Notes: generated from the sequence alone by a model not told the origin. A stretch of 64,000 nucleotides of DNA from an uncultured Blautia sp. (GCA_937893675.1 CALBGI010000062.1:1-64000); one strand, 5' to 3'. Shown: positions 1 through 8,894, numbered from the stretch's first letter. Made by a program: numbers and translations.

Positions 1-86
1 TGGTAAGTCTATCTTACATCAGTTTGAAGGTTTACACAAACTTTGGGATACTCCCAATAGTATTGTTAAATGGCAGATAAAAATTG

Positions 87-657
87 TCATTGTCCGATCG
101 CTCCTTTATCAGCACACCGGTCAGAAGTTGCTTCGTGCTTCGTATTTTGTTTTTTCCATTCTTTGTAATCGTTTTTGGTTTCTTGCTGTCTTCTGACGTC
201 AGCGACTTTTTCCAAAATACTTTCTACATCCGGTTGGCTGTGTTGTTCCGATAGAGAATAGAAAATAAGGTCAGTATCATTTGCATATACTGAAATATTA
301 AAAACCAGGTCACTTTCTATAATTTCCTGCATGACACAGGCAATTTCTTCAGCATATTCTTCCTCTGTTTTTCCAGCATTCAGATATATGTGTGCTTCTA
401 TTTCATACTCTCTTTTTTTCAGATATTCTTCTACGCTTTCCGTACCATTCCATTTTGCGGTGGTTTTATGTCCCTGTACGTCCAGCTGATAATCGCTTAT
501 AAAAGGTTTATTTTGAAATAGAGGATTGGCAAGGTATTTTATCTTCTTTGTGCTTCTTCGCTGGAGTGAAAATCATGCGAATAACCGCCGCAGCCATTTA
601 ACAGTCCTGTACAAAGCACACTTGCTATAACGGCCGATCCCATTTTTTATATCGCAT
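87..657 (-). pseudogene. Small lipoprotein gene with two frameshifts
   Basis: Read from the well-placed ribosome binding site (GGAGGTGA) and ATG at 657, translation stops after about ten codons. Skipping one base in the run of six A's near 643 gives a clear lipoprotein signal (hydrophobic stretch ending LLNGCGG). That frame stops near 545, and a second frame change restores about 150 residues ending at 87. The mature part is charged and has no motif I recognise. The two small indels could be decay or homopolymer sequencing errors. The function is unknown; the product would be membrane-anchored and face outward. Confidence 0.6.
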
Positions 658-710
658 AATCGTCACCTCCATGTGATTTTGTGATTTGACGCAGTTTTAC
701 AAACGGGAAG

Positions 711-1085
711 TTATCTCACTCCTGTCAAGATAAAATTCATTAACTGCTCTACATCATCAAAATCATCATAATCTCCGTTTATGCCATCTCGATGATACAC
801 AACTCCATTTTTCTCATTTCTCTCTAAACAGTCTAAAAGCCTTTCTTCTCCATATTTTTTAGCAAATAAAGTAAATGTGTATGGTTTGATTTTGCCCAAT
901 AATCCTTTCTTGCAATTTTCTTCACACTTATAACAATGTGTCAACTCTTTTGAAATCGAACATCTTTTATTTTCACAAAAATCATTATCTGGGCAACCGT
1001 TTGAGCCACATCCATTACAATCAGCATTTTCTGTGCATAAGCAACACGCAAGCCCACATCTGGCAAGCCCTAATTCTCGTTTCAT
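711..1085 (-). CDS. DUF3795 small cysteine-rich protein
   Basis: A 124-residue protein with about a dozen cysteines in the first 60 residues (GLACCLC, CNGCGSNGC, CYKCEENCKKG), the pattern of the DUF3795 family, which probably binds metal. The role is unknown. The start at 1085 is chosen because GGAGG lies just upstream; a longer reading adding five residues (MWRCL) would have no ribosome binding site. It is a single gene on the minus strand, downstream of the phosphofructokinase gene and facing the same way. The C-terminal part is acidic and has no known domain. Confidence 0.7.
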   Translation of the reverse strand: MKRELGLARCGLACCLCTENADCNGCGSNGCPDNDFCENKRCSISKELTHCYKCEENCKKGLLGKIKPYTFTLFAKKYGEERLLDCLERNEKNGVVYHRDGINGDYDDFDDVEQLMNFILTGVR

Positions 1086-1434
1086 AAGGCACCTCCACAA
1101 CTCCTGATTTATCGTTATTTCTTTAAAACATTATATCATAAAAAATTAGGCAGTCATTCTTTTTCGGTTATCGAATTTGAAAAATATCATATATGAGTAT
1201 CTGAACAGGGAAGGTTTACATTTTGATGCGCTTTTTCGGATAAGACATGGTACCATAAGCGATAGAATCCAGCAGAGGGGGACTGAATGGAGATCAAATA
1301 TCCGGATAGCTTTGGCAGTGGTAATTCCCGACACCGGTATTTTGCTACCGGTGCGGGACTTCGAAGATTTTCGATTTTTGCTATTGATGCCAGAGACGGC
1401 ACGATTGTGCAGTGATGGGAAAGCTCATGTTGGA

Positions 1435-2667
1435 TTATTTGCGGTATACGAACGCCGGAAGTCCGTCCGCACCCAGGGGTACCTCCACACGTCCCTGTAC
1501 CAGCGGGCGGGCATAACGGATGAAATCCTCTGTGACATCACAGCCGTCTGCTGTGATCCAGGACAGGGGAACCGTTTTTTCTTCATTACAGATAGAGTTT
1601 ACATCTTCAAGACCGCAGACCATGGAATAGGCTCCGTCTGCGGTTTCTTCACGCACAAAGGATACCATCATGCCGGTTGCGCCTTTAAGGGCGGCCTGCA
1701 CGCCGTAAATTCCCGCGGAGGCAGCCTCCTGCTGGTCGGTGGCGGAAAGCATGGAAGAAGAACAGCGCTGGCTTACGTTAAATTCTACGGAGCGGGCTTT
1801 GACGCCAAGGCGGGAACGTACCAGGTTTTCCAGATATTTTCCGCAGCCGGCCAGCATTTTGTGCCCAAAGGAGTCTGTGCCCACACTGTTGTCATACTCG
1901 CAGATAAAGGTGCCCTTCGCATCGTGGATTCCTTCGGAGACACAGACAATGACATTGCAGTTTTTTTCAAAGGCCGCGCTGACCTGTGCAAGAAACTGCT
2001 CCGTATCAAAGTCTGTTTCAGGGAGATAAACAAGAAGAGGATTGTCTCCCTCATATCTGCGGGCCAGGGCGGAAGCGGCGGTGAGCCAGCCGGCATGACG
2101 CCCCATGATCTCAATGATGGTGACGGATTTTTTTTCGTAAACGTTAGCGTCAAGAACGATTTCACGAACCGTGGAGGCCACGTACTTTGCCGCGCTTCCG
2201 AAGCCGGGCGTGTGGTCGGTATGCACCAGATCGTTGTCAATGGTCTTGGGAATGCCGATAAAGCGGATGTCGCTGTCAATCCGGGCTGCATAACGGGACA
2301 GCTTGCTCACGGTATCCATGGAATCGTTGCCGCCGATATAGAAGAACCAGCCAATGTTCATTTCTTCAAATTTTTGGAACAGCCGTGGATAAACTTCGTC
2401 TGTGAGCGCTTCTGGAAGTTTGTAGCGGCAGGAGCCAAGATAAGCTGCCGGTGTGTGGGCAAGAAGCGTAAACTCCTCCCCGGAAAGTGCTTCCTTAAAA
2501 TCCAGCACGGTATTGTTTAAGAAACCTTCTATGCCATTGATCATACCGTAGACGTGTCCGATCTTGTCCGGGTGGCGAAGTCCTTCCGAGACCACGCCGT
2601 AAAGACTGCTGTTTATGACGGCGGTGGGACCGCCGGACTGTCCTACAATCAAATTTTTCTTTGCCAT
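1435..2667 (-). CDS. pfp: Pyrophosphate-type 6-phosphofructokinase
   Basis: A phosphofructokinase family protein of 410 residues that phosphorylates fructose-6-phosphate in glycolysis in the cytoplasm. The N-terminus carries the phosphate-donor loop VGQSGGPTAVIN. The motif GGNDSMDT has Asp where ATP enzymes have Gly (GGDGS), and PKTIDNDL has Lys where ATP enzymes have Gly. Both changes mark PPi-dependent enzymes, so PPi is the likely donor and the reaction would be reversible. The start MAKKNLIVG follows AGGAGG; an upstream in-frame start lacks a ribosome binding site. A long open frame on the opposite strand is only a shadow. Confidence 0.88.
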   Translation of the reverse strand: MAKKNLIVGQSGGPTAVINSSLYGVVSEGLRHPDKIGHVYGMINGIEGFLNNTVLDFKEALSGEEFTLLAHTPAAYLGSCRYKLPEALTDEVYPRLFQKFEEMNIGWFFYIGGNDSMDTVSKLSRYAARIDSDIRFIGIPKTIDNDLVHTDHTPGFGSAAKYVASTVREIVLDANVYEKKSVTIIEIMGRHAGWLTAASALARRYEGDNPLLVYLPETDFDTEQFLAQVSAAFEKNCNVIVCVSEGIHDAKGTFICEYDNSVGTDSFGHKMLAGCGKYLENLVRSRLGVKARSVEFNVSQRCSSSMLSATDQQEAASAGIYGVQAALKGATGMMVSFVREETADGAYSMVCGLEDVNSICNEEKTVPLSWITADGCDVTEDFIRYARPLVQGRVEVPLGADGLPAFVYRK

Positions 2668-3018
2668 GAGTAACCTCCTGATGAATTGATATGGTTGTTG
2701 CATTTGGATACCATTATACTATGAATGGAGGGCGGTGGGAAGAAGAATTATTGGGCTTGTCCGGAAAGGGGGCAGATGTCGAAACTTGTCGATGAAAAGT
2801 TCTTTACAAGACAGAGAAAGTATTGTACGATTTCTATACAGCAATTCCGCTGTTTCTGTTTATTTGTCTGATATCCGGCCGGTCGCCGGAGGCTTCCATT
2901 TTATTAAGCATTTTAGATAAATTCTTCGGGGGAGATTTGGAAAGGGGGTTTTGACATTCCCTTCTGCCTGCTTTATAATTGAAAGGGAATCATACTTTTA
3001 CAGAAAAGGAGAATGCCT
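2668..3018. other. Divergent intergenic region, pfp / sortase
   Basis: About 350 bp with no gene I can support. It holds a likely -10 for pfp on the minus strand (TATAAT complement at 2713-2718, weak -35) and the strong sortase promoter listed separately. A short plus-strand open frame at 2735-2920 has no ribosome binding site and no family resemblance. Confidence 0.6.
2951..2979 (+). promoter_or_regulatory. Consensus sigma-A promoter for sortase gene
   Basis: TTGACA, a 17-bp spacer, then TATAAT: a perfect housekeeping promoter about 40 bp ahead of the sortase start codon. Confidence 0.85.
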
Positions 3019-3837
3019 ATGACAGAGAAGAAACCGAAAAAGAAGAAAAAAGCCGGCGATATCATCCTGACACTTGTGCTGGTAGTCGCTATTGGTGTGT
3101 TCTGCTATGCGGCTTACAATCTGTATCATATTTATACAGAGTACAAGAAGGGAACGGACGAGTATAACAAAATTGCGCAGATGGCGGTGACAGAGCGGGC
3201 CCCGGACGAGATCCAGGAGGAGCTTCCGGGAGAGGAGACTGGTCAGACGCTGACTCCGCCTATGAATATTGATTTTAATGCCCTGAAAGCAGTCAACGAA
3301 GATGTCATTGGCTGGATTTATGTGGAAGGGATTCCGGATATCAATTATCCGGTCGTACAGGGAGAGAATAACGATACATATCTCCATACCACCTATGAGA
3401 AGAACTATAATTTTGCGGGCGCTATTTTTGTGGATTATGAGAACAGTCCGGATTTCAGCGACTGCAATACCTTGGTATACGGACATAATATGAAGAACGG
3501 TTCCATGTTTGGCAAACTGAAAGAGTTTGTGAGCAAGCCGGAGATTTATGCGAAGAGCAAATATTTCTGGATTTTCACCCCCAAGGAAATTTACCGCTAT
3601 GAGATCATTTCCGCTTATACGACAGCGGTGGACAGTATCACGTATACGCTGTTCAAAGGCCCCGGAGAGGAATTTGAACAGTATCTTCAGACCATAAAGG
3701 GATATTCAGAGCTTCAGACAGACCCGGTGGAGACCGGGGTAATGGACAAGATCATTACCCTGTCCACCTGTACCGGCAATGATGCCACACGGTTTGTAGT
3801 GCAGGGAAAGCGCACAGATACCATTTTGGCACAGTAA
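3019..3837 (+). CDS. srtB: Class B sortase
   Basis: A transpeptidase of 272 residues that attaches proteins to the cell wall, anchored by one N-terminal membrane segment (about residues 12-35) after a very lysine-rich cytoplasmic head. The catalytic residues are visible: His156 in YGHNMKNG, Cys251 in LSTCTGND and Arg258 in ATRFVV. The length and the long segment between His and Cys fit class B. The start at 3019 is set by AAGGAG seven bases upstream; an ATG two codons earlier is too close. No gene with a sortase signal and no pilin gene lies nearby, so the substrate is encoded elsewhere. Confidence 0.9.
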   Translation: MTEKKPKKKKKAGDIILTLVLVVAIGVFCYAAYNLYHIYTEYKKGTDEYNKIAQMAVTERAPDEIQEELPGEETGQTLTPPMNIDFNALKAVNEDVIGWIYVEGIPDINYPVVQGENNDTYLHTTYEKNYNFAGAIFVDYENSPDFSDCNTLVYGHNMKNGSMFGKLKEFVSKPEIYAKSKYFWIFTPKEIYRYEIISAYTTAVDSITYTLFKGPGEEFEQYLQTIKGYSELQTDPVETGVMDKIITLSTCTGNDATRFVVQGKRTDTILAQ

Positions 3838-3872
3838 GTGCAGAGAAGGTGCAGCAGGAAAGGAGGACTTCC

Positions 3873-4610
3873 ATGAGCAAAGAACTGGAAAAGCTTCAGG
3901 AGATCATTGACAGTCATGACAACATTGTGTTTTTCGGCGGAGCCGGAGTTTCCACGGAGAGCGGGATTCCTGATTTTCGCAGTCAGGATGGACTGTATCA
4001 TCAGAAATATGATTATCCGCCGGAGACGATTTTGAGCCATACCTTTTTTATGAGACATCCGGAGGAATTTTACAAATTCTATCACGATAAAATGCTCTGT
4101 GACACGGCAAAGCCGAACGCAGCTCACAAAAAACTTGCGGAGCTGGAGGCGTCCGGGAAGCTTAAGGCCGTCATCACACAGAATATCGACAACCTGCATC
4201 AGATGGCGGGAAGCAGGCGTGTCCTGGAACTTCATGGAAGTGTACATCGCAACTACTGTATGAAATGTGGAAAGTTTTATGATTTTTCCTATATGAAACA
4301 GGCGGTGGGCGTTCCGCACTGCACCTGCGGAGGCGTCATCAAGCCGGATGTAGTGCTCTATGAGGAAGGGCTTGACAACGATATTCTGCGCCAGTCGGTT
4401 GCGGCCATTGCCGGCGCTCAGGTTTTGGTGATCGGCGGTACGTCCCTGGCAGTTTATCCGGCAGCCGGTCTCATTGACTATTTTCAGGGAGAGCATTTAG
4501 TGGTTATCAACAAATCGCCTACTCCTCGGGACAGCAGTGCAAGTCTCCTGATAAAGGAGCCGATTGGCCAGGTGTTTGCCGGGATTTGTGTGAGAGGAGC
4601 AGAAAAATGA
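3873..4610 (+). CDS. cobB: NAD-dependent protein deacylase (sirtuin)
   Basis: A Sir2-family protein of 245 residues that removes acyl groups from lysines using NAD. It shows the NAD-binding segment GAGVSTESGIPDFRS near residue 27, TQNIDNLH, the catalytic His in ELHGSVH, a zinc site (CMKC then CTCGG) and the C-terminal GTSLAVYPAA. The start MSKELEK follows AAAGGAGG at ideal distance; eight upstream codons in frame are not likely translated. It overlaps the next gene by ATGA, so the two are translationally coupled. It lies 35 bp after the sortase gene, probably in the same transcript. Confidence 0.93.
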   Translation: MSKELEKLQEIIDSHDNIVFFGGAGVSTESGIPDFRSQDGLYHQKYDYPPETILSHTFFMRHPEEFYKFYHDKMLCDTAKPNAAHKKLAELEASGKLKAVITQNIDNLHQMAGSRRVLELHGSVHRNYCMKCGKFYDFSYMKQAVGVPHCTCGGVIKPDVVLYEEGLDNDILRQSVAAIAGAQVLVIGGTSLAVYPAAGLIDYFQGEHLVVINKSPTPRDSSASLLIKEPIGQVFAGICVRGAEK

Positions 4611-4792
4611 CATACGTGTATGAGGTAGGCGATGTGGTAACCTTGAAAAAAGTACATCCCTGCGGAAGCAAGGATTGGGAAATTCTCCGGGTGGGAGCGG
4701 ATTTCCGTCTGAAATGCACCGGCTGCGGGCATATGATCATGGTACCGCGAAAAATGGTGGAGAAAAACACCAGAAATTTGACAAAAAAATAA
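4607..4792 (+). CDS. DUF951 family protein
   Basis: A 61-residue protein typical of DUF951, a small beta-rich family common in Firmicutes. It begins MTYVYEVGDVVTLKK and holds HPCGSKDWEILRVGADFRLKC followed by CTGCGH, a possible metal or nucleic acid site. Its start codon overlaps the sirtuin stop codon, so it is translated from the same message. The function is unknown. Confidence 0.85.
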   Translation: MTYVYEVGDVVTLKKVHPCGSKDWEILRVGADFRLKCTGCGHMIMVPRKMVEKNTRNLTKK

Positions 4793-4800
4793 AATAGTGC

Positions 4801-4829
4801 TTTACAGCTGCGTCTGATTATGCTAGAAT
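4801..4829 (+). promoter_or_regulatory. Promoter of rpsF operon
   Basis: TTTACA, a 17-bp spacer, then TAGAAT. It is followed by a leader of about 75 bases before rpsF with a small hairpin (GCTCT/AGAGC). I cannot say whether the leader contains the known S6-S18 autoregulatory fold. Confidence 0.7.
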
Positions 4830-4907
4830 CAAAAATTGTGATATATTATCATATCCTTGCTCTCTGAAGAGCAGAGGGCCAAAAGACCACAAGGAGGTAA
4901 AACAAGC

Positions 4908-5195
4908 ATGAACAAGTACGAGTTAGCATTAGTTGTGAGTGCCAAGGTTGAGGACGAAGTACGTGAAGCTGTTGTTGAGAAAGCAAAAGGCTACATTACC
5001 CGTTACAACGGCAACATCACAGAAGTAGAAGAATGGGGTAAGAAGAGATTAGCTTACGAAATTCAGAAAATGCACGAAGGCTTCTACTACTTTATTCAGT
5101 TTGAAGCAGACGCGCAGTGTCCGGCTGAAGTCGAGAGACATGTACGCATCATGGACAATGTACTGAGATATCTTGTTGTTCGCAAGGACGCATAG
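4908..5195 (+). CDS. rpsF: 30S ribosomal protein bS6
   Basis: Protein bS6 of the small ribosomal subunit platform, 95 residues, which pairs with bS18 on 16S rRNA. Recognised from MNKYELALVVSAK at the start and the conserved EVEEWGKKRLAYEIQ and GFYYFIQFEA segments. The start follows AAGGAGG; the longer frame beginning 17 codons upstream is leader sequence. First gene of the classic rpsF-ssb-rpsR order. The C-terminus ends soon after the core domain, without the acidic tail seen in enterobacteria. Confidence 0.97.
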   Translation: MNKYELALVVSAKVEDEVREAVVEKAKGYITRYNGNITEVEEWGKKRLAYEIQKMHEGFYYFIQFEADAQCPAEVERHVRIMDNVLRYLVVRKDA

Positions 5196-5288
5196 ATTTC
5201 AGGCGCTGCCTGATATGGGCAACAGTTATTGTAGCTGTTTGAGCACCATTAGAAACCCGTTCAGGACGACATAAGAGAGGTAAGAAGA

Positions 5289-5741
5289 ATGAACAAAGTA
5301 ATTTTAATGGGACGCTTGACAAGAGACCCTGAGGTTCGCTATTCCGCAGGGGAAAACGCACTGGCTATCGCCAGATATACCCTGGCAGTAGACCGGAGAT
5401 TTCGCCGCGACGGCGAAGCAAGCGCTGATTTTATCAGCTGTGTATGCTTCGGACGAAGCGCAGAATTTGCGGAGAAATATTTTCGTCAGGGATTAAAGAT
5501 TGCGGTTACCGGCCGTATCCAGACCGGAAGCTACACCAACCGTGAGGGACAGAAAGTGTATACAACAGAGGTGGTTGTGGAGGATCAGGAGTTCGCAGAG
5601 AGCAAAGCTTCCAGCGACAGCTATGCTGCATCTCATCCCCAGAACAATCCGGCACCGTCCATGCCCAGTCCGGGTGCAGCAAGTGCAGACGGCTTTATGA
5701 ATATTCCCGACGGAATTGACGAAGAGCTGCCGTTTAACTAG
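5289..5741 (+). CDS. ssb: Single-stranded DNA-binding protein
   Basis: A 150-residue SSB that coats single-stranded DNA in replication and repair. The N-terminal OB fold starts MNKVILMGRLTRDPEVRY and includes DFISCVCFGRSAEF. A low-complexity Pro/Ser/Ala linker (about residues 105-135) leads to the acidic tip ending DEELPFN, the D-x-L-P-F type tail that binds partner proteins. It sits between rpsF and rpsR as in most Firmicutes. A 60-bp tandem repeat array starts four bases after the stop codon. Confidence 0.96.
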   Translation: MNKVILMGRLTRDPEVRYSAGENALAIARYTLAVDRRFRRDGEASADFISCVCFGRSAEFAEKYFRQGLKIAVTGRIQTGSYTNREGQKVYTTEVVVEDQEFAESKASSDSYAASHPQNNPAPSMPSPGAASADGFMNIPDGIDEELPFN

Positions 5742-5744
5742 AGC

Positions 5745-5924
5745 ACTTAGCGAAAGCAAGCCGCCAGGCGCAGCTTGAGGTTAGTGCGAAGTTAGTTCGA
5801 AGGAACTTAATGAGGACAAGCTGTGGCGCAGTCCGAATTTAGTGAATCGAACTTCCTTGGGACAACTTAGCGAAAGCAAGCCGTCAGGCGCAGCTTGAGG
5901 TTAGTGCAGATTTAGTACAAGCAC
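5745..5924 (+). repeat. Three 60-bp tandem repeats between ssb and rpsR
   Basis: Three units start at 5745, 5805 and 5865, exactly 60 bp apart. The first 43 bases of units 1 and 3 differ at one position only (C5764 versus T5884); the middle unit is diverged but alignable. Each unit can fold: CAAGC pairs with GCTTG around an inner CGCC/GGCG. The one difference keeps pairing through a G-T wobble, which suggests a kept structure. The array lies inside an operon of essential genes, in the 230-bp gap before rpsR. Confidence 0.85.
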
Positions 5925-5973
5925 TTTGAAATAACTGTAATAAACTGAATAAATAAAACAGGAGGAAACCATC

Positions 5974-6237
5974 ATGGCATTCAATAGAGGTGAAAGACCT
6001 GATTCTCCCATGAAGAGAAGAGGCGGACGCAGAAGAAAAAAAGTTTGCGTATTCTGCGGCAAAGAGAATAATGAAATCGACTACAAGGATGTAGCAAAAC
6101 TGAGAAAGTATGTTTCTGAGAGAGGAAAAATCCTTCCCAGAAGAATTACCGGAAACTGTGCAAAACACCAGAGAGCTCTGACTGTTGCGATCAAGAGAGC
6201 ACGTCATCTTGCTCTGATGCCGTACATCCAGGACTAA
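5974..6237 (+). CDS. rpsR: 30S ribosomal protein bS18
   Basis: Protein bS18, 87 residues, bS6's partner in the 30S subunit. It has the typical basic N-terminal tail (RRGGRRRKK), the segment VCVFCGKENNEIDYKD, LPRRITGNCAKHQRAL and AIKRARHLALMPY. Three cysteines are present, so this may be the zinc-binding form. AGGAGG precedes the ATG. The repeat array upstream separates it from ssb, so its level may be set partly by that region. A strong terminator follows the stop codon. Confidence 0.97.
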   Translation: MAFNRGERPDSPMKRRGGRRRKKVCVFCGKENNEIDYKDVAKLRKYVSERGKILPRRITGNCAKHQRALTVAIKRARHLALMPYIQD

Positions 6238-6248
6238 TATGCAGTACC

Positions 6249-6281
6249 AAAAGCCGTTGCCCTTCGGGCAGCGGCTTTTTT
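6249..6281 (+). terminator. Terminator of rpsF-ssb-rpsR
   Basis: Hairpin AAGCCGTTGCCC / GGGCAGCGGCTT with a TTCG loop, followed by six T's. Confidence 0.92.
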
Positions 6282-6378
6282 GCGACAGGAAAATTCTTTT
6301 GTTCCTCTGGTAAAAATTCTCTGTATCTGTTATAATGTATAATGATTCTGTTAATTTTTATGAAGAATGGAAGAAGCT

Positions 6379-8433
6379 ATGGATGAGAAAATAAAATTTC
6401 ACGGTGCAATGAAAAGATGGCTGCGCTGGCCGCTGTATTTTGCGTTATTCATTTTGCTGGTGAATATCGCGGTTTATTTTGTGGATATCAAGGCCGGATT
6501 TGTGGCGACAGCCGGATTGCTTTTGTATGCGCTGGCCGCATGGAGGATTTTTTCTTATTATCGTCCATTGATCCACAGGGAGATGACTGCTTTTGCCAGT
6601 CAATATGAAACACTGGAAAAGCAGATGCTGGAGGATATGAATCTGCCCTATGCGGTCATGGATATGGACGGCCGTCTTGTGTGGTACAATCGCATGTTTG
6701 CACAGCTTACAGGAAAGGAAAAATGCCCGCACAAGAATATGAGCGGTATTTTTCAGGAGCTGACGCCTGCAAAGCTGGCAGAAACCGTTAAGAATGGAAG
6801 CGGAGAGCTTCTGATTTCTTTCGGAGAGCGGATTTATCGAATGTATATGCAGTGTATGGCTGTGAATAACCCTCTTGGGCAGTCGGATATTGTGGAGAAT
6901 GCCGAGGCGGAGATTCAGGTGATCGCTGTATATTTCTATGATGAGACGGAACTGAAGGCCTACATCAAGAAAAACGAGGATGAGAGGCTGGTTGTGGCGC
7001 TGGCTTATCTGGATAACTATGAGGAAGCCCTGGAGAGCGTGGAGGAAGTGCGCCGTTCTCTGCTGATCGCGCTGATCGACAGGAAGATTTCTCAGTATTT
7101 TGCCAACTGCGATGGTATTGTGCGCAAACTGGAAAAAGACAAATATTTTCTGGTGATGCGCCAGAGTTCTCTGGAAAAATTAAAAGAGCAGCGATTCCAT
7201 ATTTTGGATGAAGTAAAAACCGTCAATATCGGCAACTCCATGCCGGTTACCTTGAGTATTGGCATTGGTCTGAATGCGCCAACCTATCTGCAGGCGTATG
7301 AGTATGCACGGATTTCCATTGAGATGGCGCTTGGAAGAGGCGGCGATCAGGTGGTGATCAAGAATGGAAGCAACATTACCTATATCGGCGGCAAGGCGCA
7401 GCAGATGGAGAAGACCACCCGTGTGAAGGCCCGTGTCAAAGCGCAGGCGCTTCAGGAGTTTATGGCGACCAGAGACCGTGTGGTTGTCATGGGTCATAAG
7501 ATCACAGATGTGGATGCTCTGGGTGCCGCGATTGGAATTTACCGCGCCGGAAAAACCCTGGGAAAACCGGTGCACATTGTGGTAAATGACCCGACAACAT
7601 CGATCCGTCCCCTTATGGCAGGCTATCTGGATAATCCGGATTATGAGCCGTCGATGTTTGTGGACAGTGATACAGCAAAAGAGCTTGTGGACAACAATAC
7701 TGCACTGGTGGTTGTGGATACCAACAAGCCCAGCTATACAGAGTGTGAAGAGCTGCTTCGGAAAACTAGGACGATCATTGTTCTGGATCACCACAGAAGA
7801 GGCAGCGAAGTGATTGAAAATGCGGTTCTTTCCTATGTGGAGCCCTACGCTTCCTCCACCTGCGAAATGGTTGCTGAGATTCTTCAGTATTTCGCGGATG
7901 ATCTGCGTCTGCGCAACATCGAAGCAGACAGTATTTATGCGGGAATCATCATTGATACCAACAATTTTACCACCCGCGCCGGTGTGCGTACTTTTGAGGC
8001 GGCTGCATTTCTGAGAAGAAACGGAGCAGACGTTACCCGTGTGCGCAAGCTTTTGCGGGACAACCTGGATTCCTATAAGGCAAGAGCGGAAGCAGTGCGG
8101 AACGCAGAGATATACAGGAAGTATTTTGCTATTGCTGTCTGCCCCAGCGAGGGCATTGAGAGTCCTACCGTGGTAGGCGCCCAGGCAGCGAATGAGCTTT
8201 TGAATATTTCTGCTGTGAAGGCATCGTTCGTCCTGACAAGCTACCATGATACCGTATATATCAGCGCGCGGGCGATCGATGAGGTCAATGTGCAGGTGCT
8301 CATGGAAAAACTTGGCGGCGGCGGACACCTCACCGTCTCCGGCGCACAGATCAAAGCGCCTGTGGAAGAGGCAGAGAAAATGCTCAAAGAGGTAATTGAC
8401 AAGTTTTGTGAGGAAGAGGAGAAGAAAGAATGA
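6379..8433 (+). CDS. gdpP: Cyclic-di-AMP phosphodiesterase GdpP
   Basis: A membrane protein of about 684 residues that degrades the second messenger c-di-AMP. Order of parts: two membrane segments (about residues 12-60), a PAS-like domain (about 80-150), a degenerate GGDEF domain (about 170-310, ending in TLSIGIG), then DHH and DHHA1 phosphodiesterase domains. Catalytic motifs seen are MGHKITDVDALGAA, VVVDTNK, VLDHHRRG and IIIDTNNF; the C-terminal GGGGH motif is present. An ATG four codons earlier (6367) is also possible; neither start has a strong ribosome binding site. A TATAAT at 6331-6336 suggests its own promoter. The stop overlaps the rplI start by ATGA. Confidence 0.95.
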   Translation: MDEKIKFHGAMKRWLRWPLYFALFILLVNIAVYFVDIKAGFVATAGLLLYALAAWRIFSYYRPLIHREMTAFASQYETLEKQMLEDMNLPYAVMDMDGRLVWYNRMFAQLTGKEKCPHKNMSGIFQELTPAKLAETVKNGSGELLISFGERIYRMYMQCMAVNNPLGQSDIVENAEAEIQVIAVYFYDETELKAYIKKNEDERLVVALAYLDNYEEALESVEEVRRSLLIALIDRKISQYFANCDGIVRKLEKDKYFLVMRQSSLEKLKEQRFHILDEVKTVNIGNSMPVTLSIGIGLNAPTYLQAYEYARISIEMALGRGGDQVVIKNGSNITYIGGKAQQMEKTTRVKARVKAQALQEFMATRDRVVVMGHKITDVDALGAAIGIYRAGKTLGKPVHIVVNDPTTSIRPLMAGYLDNPDYEPSMFVDSDTAKELVDNNTALVVVDTNKPSYTECEELLRKTRTIIVLDHHRRGSEVIENAVLSYVEPYASSTCEMVAEILQYFADDLRLRNIEADSIYAGIIIDTNNFTTRAGVRTFEAAAFLRRNGADVTRVRKLLRDNLDSYKARAEAVRNAEIYRKYFAIAVCPSEGIESPTVVGAQAANELLNISAVKASFVLTSYHDTVYISARAIDEVNVQVLMEKLGGGGHLTVSGAQIKAPVEEAEKMLKEVIDKFCEEEEKKE

Positions 8434-8879
8434 AAGTAATACTTTTGGAAGATGTGAAATCTCTCGGAAAAAAAGGGGAGATTGTGAATGTCAGCGACGG
8501 TTATGCCAGAAATATGATTTTGCCCAAAAAGCTGGGAGTGGAAGCGACTCCGAAGAATCTCAATGACCTGAAGCTGCAGAAGGCAAATGCGGAAAAAGTT
8601 GCGCAGGAGAATCTGGAGGCAGCGCAGGCTTTTGCAAAAGAGCTTGAGAGCAAAGAGGTAATCCTTACTCTGAAAGTTGGAGAAGGCGGAAAAACCTTCG
8701 GCTCTGTTTCTACAAAGGAAATTTCCGAGGCAGCAAAATCTCAGCTGCAGTTGGAGATTGACAAGAAGAAGCTGGTGCTTCCCAATCCCATCCGCAGCCT
8801 TGGCGTGACCCAGGTGCCGGTGCGCCTTCATCCCAAGGTGACCGGGAGTCTGAAAGTATGGGTGAAAGAGGCGCAGTAA
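8430..8879 (+). CDS. rplI: 50S ribosomal protein bL9
   Basis: Protein bL9 of the large subunit, 149 residues. The N-terminal domain starts MKVILLEDVKSLGKKGE and contains VSDGYARNMILPK. A long connecting helix (about residues 45-75) joins it to the C-terminal rRNA-binding domain with GKTFGSVSTKEI. It is translationally coupled to gdpP by a four-base overlap and lies 15 bp ahead of dnaB, the usual gdpP-rplI-dnaB order. Confidence 0.97.
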   Translation: MKVILLEDVKSLGKKGEIVNVSDGYARNMILPKKLGVEATPKNLNDLKLQKANAEKVAQENLEAAQAFAKELESKEVILTLKVGEGGKTFGSVSTKEISEAAKSQLQLEIDKKKLVLPNPIRSLGVTQVPVRLHPKVTGSLKVWVKEAQ

Positions 8880-8894
8880 CCGGAGGTACATGTT

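Noticed and set aside
2..195. Plus-strand frame at the window edge that looked like the tail of a transposase
   Set aside because: Only a vague impression; it has no motif and overlaps the lipoprotein remnant on the other strand.
1177..2520. 447-residue open frame opposite pfp
   Set aside because: It mirrors the pfp codons, has no ribosome binding site and looks like no known family.
2777..2783. TGTCGAA heptamer matching the Spo0A box
   Set aside because: A single seven-base match is expected by chance several times in 64 kb, and the gene next to it has a perfect sigma-A promoter.
2735..2920. Short plus-strand open frame ahead of the sortase gene
   Set aside because: No ribosome binding site, not similar to any family, and it covers the promoter region.
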